From Isoperla grammatica (Eukaryota > Arthropoda > Insecta > Plecoptera > Perlodidae), in assembly GCA_945910005.1 (NCBI GenBank), contig OX246743.1, forward strand, positions 43,434,736-43,498,735: a DNA stretch of 64,000 bases, read 5' to 3'. Within the stretch, counting starts at the first letter, position 1. Each line of letters opens with the position of its first letter. A program made the position numbers and the translations under genes. The notes under the pieces are model-generated. The model worked only from the letters and a program-made list of their open reading frames with translations. It did no database searches and was not told where the DNA came from. Shown in pieces: positions 35,461 through 47,349 of the stretch.

Positions 35461-35475
35461 GGGGGGGGGGGGGAA
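35372..35475. repeat. CT microsatellite followed by T and G runs
   Basis: About 80 bp of (CT)n, then TTTTTTTT and a run of about 14 G, directly beside the SINE head. Confidence 0.9.
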
Positions 35476-35524
35476 TGGGAGGGGAGTTGACACCATAACC
35501 CCCCCACCGTCCTTACCATACGCT

Positions 35525-35788
35525 CCTGGGCCCGGATTCACAAGAGGTCTTAAGTATTTTTTTGGTCTTATCTCTAAGACCGGCCTAACTTTGAATATCT
35601 TATGAATCCAGGAAAATATCTTAGAACTGATTTTAAAATAAATTATTGGAATGTTCATTGTGTCATTGTTCCTACCAGAAATTAGTAACTTCTTCATGTG
35701 ACCTAGGTATAGTTTTACAAGAGGTTTAAAGTTAGGCTGGTCTTAGAGTTAGGACTAGAAAAACACCTCTTGTAAATCCGGGCCCAGG
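35525..35788. repeat. Inverted-repeat element, family B copy 1
   Basis: The left end CCTGGGCCCGGATTCACAAG plus AGGTCTTA is mirrored at the right end by ACCTCTTGTAAATCC plus GGGCCCAGG; internal segments with TAAGACC/GGTCTTA also mirror. Related copies lie at 59709-59780 and 59815-59890. Confidence 0.7.
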
Positions 35789-35801
35789 GCCTTTGTTTTA
35801 C

Positions 35802-35852
35802 GCGGCTGTAGCCGGTTGTAAAGTTGCGCCCCCTAATCCGTAACCTGGGCGC
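35802..35852 (+). repeat. Short dispersed repeat C, copy 1
   Basis: GGCTGTAGCCGGTTGTAAAG, then TGCGCCCCCTAATCCGTAACC; the same motif occurs at 56572-56625 with a few changes. Confidence 0.6.
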
Positions 35853-36227
35853 AAGCTGCAACCGGTTGCATCTAACGTACCCGCAATGAGGGTCCCGTAT
35901 TATGTGCATACTAATGACGTCACGTGTCAGAGGATGAGCGGAAGTGGAAGTGACATCCTGTGATGCCCCCTCTGACGTCACGCCCGACCAACTGATTGTT
36001 CACCTTTCTCTCGGCGTCCAAGGTCGGTGACGCCTCCATAGAAGGTGATCGTGGTCCATCCATCTGACAGATTCCTTGACCTTCCGCAAGGGGGCCGGCC
36101 CCTCGACGACAACAACAACAACATCAAACACGCGAGGCTTCGGTTTCGGGAGGCGCCGGTTCTGCCAATTCTGACTCAAGGTTTCTGCTGAGCTCAGGGT
36201 TCTCTCTGGTAGTGAGTCCTACTCAAG

Positions 36228-36402
36228 TGGCTACAGAGTTGCTCAGCGGTAATATGTGACACTCTAAGGTCGGGGTCGCTGGTTCGAATCCAGACGAATG
36301 ATGGAATAGAGTTATCTCCTAGTTGGTCTCTAGAAGAGCTGGGGCACATCAGATAAATCTGGTGTGCACCTCACGGTGTAGATTTCTACACATTTTTTTT
36401 TT
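36228..36402 (+). repeat. tRNA-derived SINE-like copy with T-rich tail
   Basis: A-box-like TTGCTCAGCGGT (36239-36250) and B-box-like GGTTCGAATCC (36281-36291) are followed by about 90 bp of non-tRNA body and a run of T at 36391-36402. Spacing fits a pol III promoter. The head is similar to the minus-strand head at 20543-20597. Confidence 0.55.
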
Positions 36403-36991
36403 TAAATAATCATTATTATTCCGAATTAATGTCTACATGTCATGTGAACCTTTTGGGATTTCATATGTGGTAGGACGTATACGATGCTGTGAAAGCGTTC
36501 AAAGATCTGGTAGCAATAATTGAACTATATCAATAATAATAATGTACTACGACAATTATATATTGTTTCCCAGCAACATACAAGCAATGCATGTATTATT
36601 TTAAGATTCCCTTTTTTAGTTACCTACTCTAGCACACTTGTATTAAAAATATTCTAGTTACATATTTTATTCCTCAGAGAATCTACGATTTGAACGTAAG
36701 TATATTCTATGTAATATAAAATAATCAACATTCAATAAACAAATTAAAAATATAATTTGAATTCTTTTACCACCTGAAATGTAAATACAAGGTTAACTGA
36801 GTGCATGGGTGGACTTTAATATTACAAACTATAATATGTGGATAATTTTAATTAAGATTTAGGTTAGGCATAACGTTGAAAATTCTAGTACTAATTTGTC
36901 AAACTACACTTGTTTCTTTAAACGGTAGGTCTACGCGAGTAATGTGTCAAAGATTAGTTTTAGGGGATAAAGAATACTCCCCGTTTTGCTA

Positions 36992-38518
36992 ATGCCATCA
37001 CGAAATCTGTTCAAAATGTGTCTAATAAAAATGATGTTGCCCAGAATGCCACCTTGCAAGGAACCCATTCCCCTCCGAGACCTCACCCTCAAGAAAGTAG
37101 CCGAACTCTCCGAGAAGACATGCTTGAAGATATGCGAGCGTCACAACACATACGGCTCTCAGCAACAACGCTACGACGAAGCAGCCGAACTAAGAGACCA
37201 TCTAGTCCGGTATATTCGTCCCGTCCTCGACGAGGTCTGTTGCTACGTCTTCACCATGTCCAAGAAGGACACGCTGGGCCTCGCAGGTGACGTCTTCCTG
37301 TCCGCCTTCATGAACGAGCAGATGAAGACGCTGACCTGCAGGGGTAGCGCCCTCCTCTACAACTACTTCGCCATCAACACGCCCTTCTGGAAGAAGCAAC
37401 TGGTGAACGTCCCAAACCTTGTCGAGTTCGACCTTGAGAATGTCGATCACATACCGGAGCAAACGTTTAAAATCCTCGCCGAACAATGTCCGTATCTCGA
37501 AGTTATCAAGTTTAAATTTCAGGCGACCACAATTCAGGGCATCGGACATCTGAAGATGATCAAGAACGTGAGGATCATCAAAGATACAGGAAAAGGAAAC
37601 TTATTCAATGTCGAAAGAAGTTTGCTTTGTATGCTTTTGAAGGAGTTGCCAAAATTGGAATATATCAACAGTTGTAGTTGCATGGGAGATATTTTGGGTT
37701 GTTTGACGAACATCCCGAGTTTAGGTTTGATGAAGGCGTGGGAGTCAAAGACATTGAGCGGTGTGGAGAATATTGTCAACCTGTGTCCAAAACTAACGTC
37801 TTTGACTCTTGGCAAACACAACCATTCATCAGATCATGATCTTTCTTCTATGGTAAAGCCCGTGACGAATAGTTGTCTCCAGTTGATGTCACTCAAACTA
37901 CGGTCACTAAACTTTACTAACTACATTGAAGATTTATTCCGGAATAAAGGGGCGCTCATTAAATCATTAACGTTGCATTTCGTGTTGCAAACGGACAACA
38001 CCCCTCACAGCCTAAATGTTATCGGCAAGTATTGTCCCCTGCTGGAAGAATTCAAGATTTACAATTTCGAAATCGACACGGAGATTTACGAGTTCAGAAA
38101 GTACGAAGCACTAGTGCCGATTTTTGAGAAGCTGGTGAAATTTACGTGCAACTTTTCAAGTCCTTTACCAATACAAATATGCTTGGCTCATGCACATAGC
38201 ATAAAATCAATTTCTGTCTCGTGCCAGCTATGGAATATTGGCCACGGAGAAACTGGTAATTTACTCACCCTCGAACTGATATCCCGAAACAAACTGGCCG
38301 AACTGCAATCGTTGTTCATAGACTTTTCTTCCAGTGAGTTTGTCCTATCACAGGGACTGATCGAACATATCTTTTATAGTCTGCCACAACTTATCAAGTT
38401 GGATCTACTCAATATGGTGCACACGCCTGATCTACGCGCGTGCCTACAGAAGCTGACAGACGAAATACTTCTTAGGAATTTAGATATTGATTTTAATTAT
38501 TCATTTGAAGACAGTTGA
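36992..38518 (+). CDS. Leucine-rich-repeat protein, uninterrupted 508-aa ORF
   Basis: A single open frame; the first ATG at 36992 gives 508 aa, but ATGs at 37016 or 37031 are also plausible starts (MMLPRMPPCKEPIPLRDLTL). The N-terminal 100 residues (LRDLTLKKVAELSEKTC; HLVRYIRPVLDEV) are helical-looking, as in F-box/Zyg11-like substrate receptors. Residues 130-500 hold irregular LRRs: VPNLVEFDLENVDHIPEQ, CPYLEVIKFKF, CPKLTSLTLG, LKLRSLNF, IKSLTLHF, CPLLEEFKIYNFEI, LPQLIKLDLLNM. No signal peptide or membrane segment, so it is probably intracellular. The family assignment beyond LRR is inference. AATAAA follows the stop at 38545. The absence of introns could mean a retrocopy, but the frame is intact over 1.5 kb. 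A splice acceptor-like TTTAAACGGTAG lies near 36915-36927. Confidence 0.82.
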   Translation: MPSRNLFKMCLIKMMLPRMPPCKEPIPLRDLTLKKVAELSEKTCLKICERHNTYGSQQQRYDEAAELRDHLVRYIRPVLDEVCCYVFTMSKKDTLGLAGDVFLSAFMNEQMKTLTCRGSALLYNYFAINTPFWKKQLVNVPNLVEFDLENVDHIPEQTFKILAEQCPYLEVIKFKFQATTIQGIGHLKMIKNVRIIKDTGKGNLFNVERSLLCMLLKELPKLEYINSCSCMGDILGCLTNIPSLGLMKAWESKTLSGVENIVNLCPKLTSLTLGKHNHSSDHDLSSMVKPVTNSCLQLMSLKLRSLNFTNYIEDLFRNKGALIKSLTLHFVLQTDNTPHSLNVIGKYCPLLEEFKIYNFEIDTEIYEFRKYEALVPIFEKLVKFTCNFSSPLPIQICLAHAHSIKSISVSCQLWNIGHGETGNLLTLELISRNKLAELQSLFIDFSSSEFVLSQGLIEHIFYSLPQLIKLDLLNMVHTPDLRACLQKLTDEILLRNLDIDFNYSFEDS

Positions 38519-38544
38519 GTTTTTTGAAACAAGATGAACCATGA

Positions 38545-38550
38545 AATAAA
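38545..38550 (+). terminator. Poly(A) signal AATAAA of the LRR gene
   Basis: ATGAAATAAAG 27 bp after the stop codon. Confidence 0.6.
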
Positions 38551-38784
38551 GTTAGTTTAACATTGCTTTCCTGATTTATCCTTCGTTTATCATCATATTA
38601 TATTAGTTATTAGTATCACCCAATGTGAAGTGTTGCGAACTACGGATAAATATTTAGACGGCTTCTAACTGGTTTTCACCATGGCAACAATCAAGGGGAA
38701 GCCTATAGTTGCAATAGTGAAAAAAAGTAAGTAGCTTAATTAATATTTATCTACAGTTCACAATACCAGGCCTAAGGTGTTAGG

Positions 38785-38886
38785 TTGGAATTCATAGTCG
38801 GCCCCTACACCTAGGGGCACCCATTGTTGCTAAATCCATAGCAACAATGGGTGCCCCTAGGTGTAGGGGCCGACTATGAATTCCAA
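38785..38886. repeat. Perfect palindromic foldback, family D copy 1
   Basis: Two perfect 46-bp arms (starting TTGGAATTCATAGTCGGCCC and reaching GGGGCACCCATTGTTGC) separated by a 10-bp loop, TAAATCCATA. Other diverged copies are at 40038-40155 and 49188-49313. Confidence 0.92.
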
Positions 38887-39784
38887 TTAGTCTCCCAGGA
38901 AACAAACAGCCGAGCAGCTGTTATTGGTTGTTGTTGTTGCTTTATATCAGAAGATGTATGTCACAGCCTGCTTGATGTGAATCAGCGACTTCTGATTCAC
39001 CACAGAATCGAGGTAAACCCCGTCTTTCGCTATGGAAGAAAATACCTGTAGCAAACGATTTTCAAGTTTTATGGAGATCCAGCGATATTTATTTTCCCTT
39101 TTTATTGCTTTTTATATTCCCTTTTAGGTGAAAATGAAGTCATTTTCACAACCTAGGGCGTAACAGCACAACGTTTAGCCTAGGTCTAGGCCAAGATGTC
39201 AACAGTCAAGCTATACCGCCACTCACTAGTTCCCGTTTCCACCGCACGAGTGCGCGTATTGCAACTTATGGGGGACATTTTGTTATCGACTCTGGCGTCG
39301 TATACATATTCCGATTACATGAATGAATATGTCGGAGTGCGAGTGCGGTTGACATGTGGTAGGTATGTGTGGGGGTAGTGACGCAGATTCACAAGAATAG
39401 AGATGGAGCGTCTTCAGGCGGGTCAGTCTCGCGGAAAGTGGACCACACTCGCTCAACTGTGAGACAGGCTTCAACGTCTATACTCTCGAAATAATACTCT
39501 TACGACGTACGTCTTTGCCTACGTCATAGGACGGGCTGTCAGGTGCAAATAACATATACACGGCCTTTCGTGTTACCTTTATTTAAAGGTTACGTTTGTA
39601 TGACATACGCGTTTTATGAGAATTATATTCTTATTATGAAAGGATGGAGAAAAAGAAATTTACATAAACAAAATGTCTTAGTCCTATATTATGACGTCAC
39701 AGCTTGGATTGACGTTGCTCAATGAAAGTGCGTCAAAGACGAAGTTATCTACACGTAAAAAAAAAAAAAACACTTTTGTCGTGC

Positions 39785-39850
39785 TCATTTCGTCGCCTCT
39801 TACGACTAGGAGAGCCTCTCTGGGCCAAATTCTACCCCGGGCCCAAACGG
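39785..39850 (+). repeat. Degenerate dispersed repeat, copy 2 (end only)
   Basis: TCGCCTCTTACGACTAGGAG followed by CTCTGGGCCAAATTCTACCCC; the copy at 47295-47335 also has TCGCCTCTTACGACGGCAAG. Confidence 0.45.
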
Positions 39851-40037
39851 TGACTAATTATACTAACCTAATTACTGTATATTTTCTATTGTGAAAAATA
39901 GCAATGATTAAATGCTTTCAGTGGTCAAGTAAAACTTGAAAGTATTAATTTATTTCTCTATATACTTTCAGAATATGTATCCAGGCAAATATGGAATAGA
40001 GTCCTATACTGTCCTTCCCAACTATCCAAGTTACGTA

Positions 40038-40155
40038 TTCATAGTCGTCCCCTACCTATCGGGGCGTTCGTTGTTACCAGGTAACCGTTTCGTGCAAATT
40101 ATTTCTCAATCCTTAGAAACATCGGGCGCCCCTGTGGATAGGGGATGACTATGAA
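40038..40155. repeat. Foldback family D copy 2
   Basis: Begins TTCATAGTCGTCCCCTACC and ends GGATAGGGGATGACTATGAA; the centre differs from copy 1, containing GGTAACC and an AT-rich loop. Confidence 0.8.
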
Positions 40156-40159
40156 AGAG

Positions 40160-40780
40160 GGGTAATCAAGTACAGCTAGAGTGCACCCTTTAAAGGATAT
40201 TATACAAAAAATGATTAAATTAAATCTAAGGAATATATAGTTTCCTGTTCCATCCCCTGACGATGTGATCATAGAACTAGAGCACGGAAGACTATGCGAG
40301 ACCCAACGTGATGCTGCGGTATCTCTGAGGTATCTCTGTAGCACGCGATCCCCCTTCCCCCCCGCCCCCCGCCTATTAATAGCTAGCCCCAAGTCTCGTT
40401 TAATCCGTTACGAACGCGGCGGATAACGTGCCCGGCTGCATCCGGTGACGCGCCGGTGACACGGGGTAGCCAGGAAGGGTAGACTCACGTTTAGAACCAC
40501 ACATTTAGAACATTTTTAGGGGATGGCGGGGATGGTGGTTTGATAGTTGCCCTACAGGCTGTATCTAACATGATAATTAGCATGCTTGTATTTTTATTGA
40601 ACTTTTATTAATTATGGATTTAGCAATCAAAATAACTATACGCTTATGACTACATGCAGTATTTTTTATTATTATAATTCAGTCTGAAGGGCTTACCAAA
40701 CCATAGTGCGCTATACCCTCAGTGTTTTTAAAATCTAGTAGCATTCTAGAGATATAATCAAAAATATGAAAAATGCTTAT
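40160..40780. other. Intergenic DNA
   Basis: No gene seen; a C-rich stretch occurs near 40350-40372. Confidence 0.4.
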
Positions 40781-40784
40781 CACT

Positions 40785-41180
40785 CGTCGAATCAATGCTT
40801 ATTCTTTCTTGTAATCAACGCTTACAAAGCCTCGTAACCAGTGCTTATAAGTAACTCCTCGTAATCTTAGGTATAACTCGTCGAATCAGCTCTTACAAAG
40901 TCTCGGCTTACAGCTCCTCATAATCTTAGGTAAAAGTACTCGTAATCAACGCGGACAGCTCGTCGTAATCAATACTTATAGCTCCTCGTATTCCAAGCTA
41001 AACTTCTCGTAATCTTAGGTAAAAGTCCTCGTAATCAACGCGAGTAGCTCGTCGTAATCAATACTTATAGCTCCTCGTATTCCGAGCTAAACTCCTCGTA
41101 ATCTTAGGTATAAGTCCTCGTAATCAACGCGGACAGCTCGTAATCAATGCTCCTCGTATTCCAAGCTTAACTTCTCGTAC
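40785..41180. repeat. Minisatellite of about 89 bp with nested CTCGTAATC motif
   Basis: CGTAATCAACGCG recurs at 40941, 41030 and 41119, giving three clear 89-bp copies plus degraded copies to the left. Within each unit CTCGTAATC or CTCGTATTC recurs every 20-30 bp, suggesting growth from a shorter ancestral repeat. Confidence 0.8.
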
Positions 41181-41189
41181 GGTATATTT

Positions 41190-44100
41190 TCTTGTATCCT
41201 CAATGCGTTGCAGTAATTTTGCGTACTGAAAATTGAAATTACTAAGTTCCGAATTCACCAAACTTTTTAATCGGCCGATTTACTAATCTCGGATTGGATT
41301 GGTTTTACCATGGTTTCAACAAATATAACATACAAAATGCACGGTGGCTTCTACCTGCGCCATTTTTTATCTCCGATTAACAGAAAATCGCCGGATTAAA
41401 GTTCAGTGAAACTGCCCCTAAATTTGAAACTTTAAAAAAAGTTCCACCCCCTTATCGGGGCTGATGTTTACATCCTCATCCAACGTGCATGGGTGCATCT
41501 CATTCAGTCGGGACCGGCTTATAGTTAGCATGCGCTCCTATAAATACGGACTATCACGGCTCCACGCGGACAATAACGTGCCCACCCGGCACCGATGACG
41601 CTGCGACACTGTAAGCCGAGACACACAGCCGACCAACGTGCTGGGTATATATTCACAAACTTCTAGGTAATACAGAACTTGTCCCAATGACGCACACACT
41701 CGAGTTACGGCGACTAGGAGACTTTGTTGAAGGGACAGACCGACAACTATTTTATTTATATAGATTTTCTTTAAATATATATACGTCGTAATCACTTATG
41801 TTATGTAACATTCTGGAATAAATGAATATATAATGTAAGAAATACACATTGATGGAGGAGGAGGTTGGCTGGTTCAGTAGACATAGAGTCGCTGTTGGAT
41901 TTCCGGTTCCGGAATTATAACTAAAACGTTTTCTTATGATATGTCACTCAAATGACGAATGCTGTGTCTGAAGCGAAAAGTCTTATACCCGTCATTCCTC
42001 CTCAACTATAAGTTTTTCATTACGGTGTAGCTAGTGAATTCGCCTGTGGCGTAGACAGGATTTTGGTCTAAGGAATTGGGAAACTAGGGATTGAAACGTT
42101 TCAATACTCGACAAGGGTAGAGAGGGGATAATAAAGGAAGCTTATTTGGCTTCGATAAATGCGCTATAATCTTAGCGCAGGCATATTTCAAGCTTAGAGC
42201 TCACAAAGCGTAAATATTGTATTCCTTATAGTTTGAACTACGCCATTCCTAGGCCATGGACATTGGACAGCCCATTTCCCATGGAAACTTTCACGGGTTG
42301 GCGAAGTCACATACAGTATGTCAAAAGTCATACCAACTCGAGTGAAGAGATGTCGACAATAACCTATCTTTTTACCACTCTTGGCTTCTATGCCGGCGAG
42401 AGTCGAAGCACCAATCCCTTATCTGTGGTATCGAAAAGAACCTACCTTTACCACCCTTAGCTTCTATGTCGGCCGCTGAAGGCCGCACCACACGACGACG
42501 TGTGTAAGACCTCGACATCTTCGTCGCATCGTTATTGACCACGGTCTTAATCACTCACTGGTCGTTAGTCCTGCAGCTGTCACGTGACATGTATTGATAG
42601 AGGCGCCTCCATCAACTTATGATGGTATCAGACTTAATTGATGATGAACAGGTCTGAACGTTGAGTCCAAGGGCGGTGATTAATATTCAGACATACCGGT
42701 TTGTCCTCTCGATCAATCAATTAGCTGAGAGATGGGATCGATTTATCAATGGTATCGATCACCCTGACCTTGCTGTACTGTTGGTCGATAGTTTCCGCGG
42801 GAATATTGGCAGCTCATTTGAAAAGCAGTTTTTAGATAAATGTATATAATAAATACATGACAACGGCTGGGTGAATAACTGAATGAATAAATATATAGCC
42901 TGCATGTACATTAATTCATTAATTAATAAGAAAAATAATAAAAAGTGGTAAATAAATGTCTCCTAGTCTGTATAATCTATTTAGATGCATATAGATTAGG
43001 TAAATAGATACAAAGATGAATAGATGGATAATTAGACAATTGAATAGGTTACTGAAATATGTTTTCTTTATTTATTCGTTCTTTTTTTTCATTTTTACAA
43101 ATTCTAATATAAAAGCACCACCCGAATGTTGGGAACCTCGTTTAACCATAGTAAGAGCTTATAATGCCCCATTATTAGTGCTTGTATATAGTCTAGGTCT
43201 AGGACCACCGTATAGTAAGGGTTTTGGCTCAATGTGTTCACAAAGATCGGCCCGCTGAGTTACCGAACGGTCTGAGTCGACCTCGCGACTCCGCCTTCCT
43301 TGCCCCTGAGGTCGACCGGTGAAAGGTGGTGATCAATTGTGTTCCGAATAAGGTCATCAATAGTCAACAATTATAACCGAGATTGTCACCAATGATCAGG
43401 GCCCGTTGTGACGTCACCAGGAGTATGACGTATCTGCCCAGGCCAGACAACACCCAGATAAGCTCTGTGCGCTTCTTACAAGTCAGGGCAATGAAAACAT
43501 TGAATTGAACTGGTGGACTAGCCAAAAAAGAAAAAAAAACTTGTGACCATTGGAGACTGCCATCATTAATGAAAGTTTTTGACATCACCTGCAACCATAC
43601 GGTTGTTGGTCTGCACAATCTTTTGAGGTGCATCTAGTCCTACCCTGCGAGGTCCCCGCCTTCTGACGGCTAAAATGTTGTGTTGTTTAAAAATAAACAA
43701 AAGTTATGTCATCGCCTAAAGAATTAAATGCTTATAATTAATGTTTTTCTGTTTTGTAAATTGTACAATTACCTTTTGTAATATGCTTGTTAAACATACT
43801 TTCAAACAAGTGTACGATTTAAAAAAAAAAACAGATTTTTTATTGAAACTTATAGTAACATCCATAAAATAGAGCAATCAATTGTTTAGGGAAATTACAT
43901 AATTTTTATTACCTAGAGGTAATGTTCAAGCAAACGTGAGCAATCTTCAACTTCAGAGATCACGCTTCGTGGGTGGTTCGATGACATCTAAATGATTATC
44001 TAAACTATGTACCGTGGATTCGGTTAGCTTCCTCAATCTCCTCCCTCAACTAGTGGCACCCATAAAGGGCACCTTGATCTCAGAACACAATCTAATCAGA

Positions 44101-44240
44101 ACACCTCTACAACCCTCACGAAGAAGTCAGCAGAAACAGGAAGTGGGTGTTGCTATAACTTCCGTGTTGTGGCCGGGAGCCGTTTCAAACACAATCACAT
44201 CACGGCGATGTTCTGGGATCGAGTTCTTATTTCTGGTGAG
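41190..44240. other. Intergenic DNA, no confident gene
   Basis: Short frames on both strands with no recognisable domain. A GT donor-like CTG/GTGAGT at 44234-44240 lies at the end of an open frame (44014 onward), but no matching exon was identified. Confidence 0.35.
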
Positions 44241-44248
44241 TAGAAATT

Positions 44249-45240
44249 TTTTTTTTTTTTTTATTTATTTATTCAATATTTCACATACAGCGTATTCTGC
44301 CATTTGGCGTGAAATAAAAAACATAACAATTGAAACACAGAAACAAGCACAAAGAACACATATTACACATGTGTTTGTCAATACTACGTAAAATGAGTAC
44401 AATAACAAAAACAAACAAAGTACAAAAAAATGCCGGTGAAAGAGACAATGAGCACAATGAAGTATAAAAACAGGTAAAAGAGTGTTAAAAACACAGGCAA
44501 TAATATCTTTATACATATAGGACTTGATCCAGAATAATACAATAAAACAAAAAATAGAAACAAAGAAGCTGTATTAGACAATAGTGTAGTGTTGTAAATA
44601 GTGTAAAGAAGAAACAATATCAGAAGCAATTAATGTCTATCAAGATGAGAAATGAAGGATTTAATGAATGGTCGTAGTGGAAAAGAGATATCAACGTCCG
44701 AAGGCAGCGAGTTGTACAACTTAGCGGCCCGTGTGAGGAAAGATCGGCGTTCTATTTCAGTTCTTGGAGTACATATGTGAAATAAATTACACTGCCGAGT
44801 CCTCCTGGATGGTACCCGCACACCCAGGTTTTGAAGGATGTGGTTGCATTGCACGTGACCATTAAAAATTTTGTCTAACAAAATAAGATCTGATTTCAGT
44901 CTGCGCTGTTCAAGTGTGCCAATGCCCAGTTCAAGTAAAATGCTACTATTTGAGAGATGATTAAAATCCGGCACTCTTTTGCGCACAATATAACAAAAGA
45001 AAGAAACAACACTGTTTAAAAGATTTAAATTAGTCGGCGCTGCTGAACTCCATACCGGTACTCCATATTCCACGATAGGAAGAACGAGAGATGTGAAATA
45101 CAACTTCAGCGCCTTCGGGCAATTGATGTTGGTATGCCTATACAGCATGCCCAGCATTTGCATTGCTTTCCTTTTAATTTTGACTATATGATCTAGAAAT
45201 AGAAACTTCTCGTCTAAAACTACACCTAGGTTTGCTTTTT
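44249..45240 (-). mobile_element. 5'-truncated non-LTR retrotransposon (LINE)
   Basis: The minus strand carries the C-terminal part of a reverse-transcriptase ORF, ending at 44630: NLGVVLDEKFLFLDHIVKIK, then FTSLVLPIVEYGVPVWSS, then TLEQRRLKSDLILLDKIFNG, then FLTRAAKLYNSLPSDVD. LGVxxDxxLxFxxHI, LVLPxxEYGxxVW and the NSLPxxV end are standard in Jockey/CR1/RTE-like elements (family knowledge); catalytic YADD is missing because of 5' truncation. A 380-bp 3' UTR ends in a poly(A) tract (T run at 44249-44265 on the plus strand). The 177-codon frame from 45163 is intact; above 45240 the sequence no longer reads as RT. No clear target-site duplication found. Confidence 0.85.
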
Positions 45241-45419
45241 TTTTTTGCTTTTTTGCTGAAATTGCTGAAAATGCGTGGCCGTCTTCTATTGTGGCGCGAA
45301 CGCCAGATCTCAGTCCGGCTATTTTTTTTCTTGGGATTTTCTTGATAGATAATATGTGAGGCGGTTTCTACCAAACCACCTCGAAGGTCTTTGCCCCGTC
45401 CCGTCAAATGTAGCTATAC

Positions 45420-47140
45420 GTTCATTTTCCTAATAGACAGTTACAACTTGTTCATCGACCCGGGTAGAATTTCTCAAACAATCAACGAACTTAGCTGAAC
45501 GAAAGATTGACTTAATTAAAAGTAGCCCAAAGATATTTTTACGCAGGTCACACCTTCAATATAGCACATTTTATTTAACAGTCTTCACTAAGTTTGAAGT
45601 TCAAAATAAAAAAATAAAAAAATCTGAAATCCCCAGCCTTCTATCACGTCACATGATTATACACCACAAAGACACGCGCAAATGCATTTCCTACTAATTA
45701 ATCTCATAGTGAAAATAAATAACTATAACCCGTGTGCACTTGATGTAACATAGATTGTATGAGATGCATCTGCTTTGTACACATTCATCTAGAAACTCTT
45801 GTTGCTATTGGCATTGTGTTAATTAATTGTCAGTAGGGAGCAACAGACATAAAGGCAGTCAGCGTGCAGCTCTCACTTGCAGGAGGTAGACAATCTCCTC
45901 ACTCATTACGACACATGAGGGGGGGGGGGGTATAAGAACATCCCTCTAATACTCGTAAGAGGGGAAGTACGACCTCCTGGACCAGTGGCGTATCAAGGGG
46001 GGGAGAGGCGTGGAAGAAACCCTATCCATATTGAAGGTTTTGTTGAAAGAAAAATACATGCCACAAAACGCTAAATTTATAGAAAATTGGAGGTAAAAGA
46101 AAAACTTCCCTATGCGTAACGCATACACCTTATTCCATCATCCCTCATCGTCACGCATAGCATTGAAGAGACGTGAACCAACATCTGTAGCACTATCTCT
46201 ACACACACACAAACATTGTTGCTAAATAGTGCGGTGAATAATGAACAAAGATGCTCTGGGCAAAAAAATAACACAACGGGAAAAAACTATGGCAAAAACC
46301 CAAGGCAAGAAATTCAATGATTTAGCCTTGAATATATAAAAAAAACGAACTACAAAAAATGCGTCTGAAATAAAATATTCAAGTCTACCAAATCTTTCTA
46401 CGTGCAAAACTATCCTCTTACCTTGAAACGTAATTAATATTGTTTAGTTCTGACATCGGCTCGGCATAATAGATACGTTTTTTGTTGATAGACGAAATTA
46501 TTCGTTAGGAACAACCTTATAGTTATACGTATAGGTACCAGCTAAATAATTGGCCCGTGACCTTTGTAAAATCGTACGTGTTTTTTAATTCCTAATCTAT
46601 AGTTTACATCCGGATGTTTACATGATGACCAGAATACCAGAGATTTTCAAATTGAATTAACATTTCAACATCCATTGTGCATTGCATAGGAAGGTTTCCG
46701 TCAAAGCCTTGATTTAGTTATATCGTCTGTTGTGAAAACAACCACTGAACAATCACCCCTACTCCCCTGTAAACACAACATGCACATAACTCAGATGCTA
46801 ATAGCCGACCCCTAGTTCATTGGAAGTCCATGGTTTGTAACTAATTGTTTTATGCATGTTTTCAAAAAAACTGAAAAAAAAAATGGTTTCATAAAAACAA
46901 AATCCCTAGCAACAAATGGTTTGGTATACAGAGTTAAGGAGCAAATGTTCGATTGAGGGCTACCGGTAACCTCAGGACTACATGTTTGGTAAAAACAGGT
47001 CACAGTCACCCTAAAAGGGACAAATTTCTACCAAAATTGCTTTAATGATTGTCATTCTTACTTAGCCGATAACGATATATCACTGAAGATAGAACCTATA
47101 GCTTATGAAGATGTAAGAATAAATTTGATTTGATTTTTTG
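45420..47140. other. Intergenic DNA
   Basis: AT-rich, no gene seen. A G run at 45919-45929 and CCAGTGGCGTATCAAGGGGG at 45981-46000 resemble widely dispersed invertebrate repeat ends. Confidence 0.35.
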
Positions 47141-47144
47141 TTAT

Positions 47145-47345
47145 TTAACGACGAACTCGACAGCTAAGGTCATATAACGTCTTCCCAATAAGATCCATCA
47201 CATATCACCGGGGTCCGGGGTCGTCATAAGGGGAGTCCAGCAAGGGAGGGCAGGGCCAAGTGGGGGGAGGGTTGGGGGTAAGAACAGGGTCTCTATCGCC
47301 TCTTACGACGGCAAGAGTCACCCTGCGCCTATTCAGTCGCGGACC
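47145..47345 (+). repeat. Degenerate dispersed repeat, copy 3 (longest)
   Basis: Starts TTTAACGACGAACTCGACAG (compare 17388) and ends TCGCCTCTTACGACGGCAAG plus GTCACCCTGCGCCTATTC (compare 39790). The G-rich centre is diverged. Confidence 0.5.
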
Positions 47346-47349
47346 CAGA

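Noticed and set aside
35257..35697. 146-codon Arg/Glu-repeat ORF
   Set aside because: Runs through the CT microsatellite, a G run and parts of two mobile elements.
36228..36300. Functional tRNA gene
   Set aside because: A and B boxes are present but acceptor and anticodon stems do not pair convincingly and the sequence continues into a T-tailed body, so it is SINE-like.
44265..44629. Two hydrophobic minus-strand ORFs below the LINE coding end
   Set aside because: They lie in the AT-rich LINE 3' UTR after the stop codon; Phe/Leu/Tyr runs reflect base composition.
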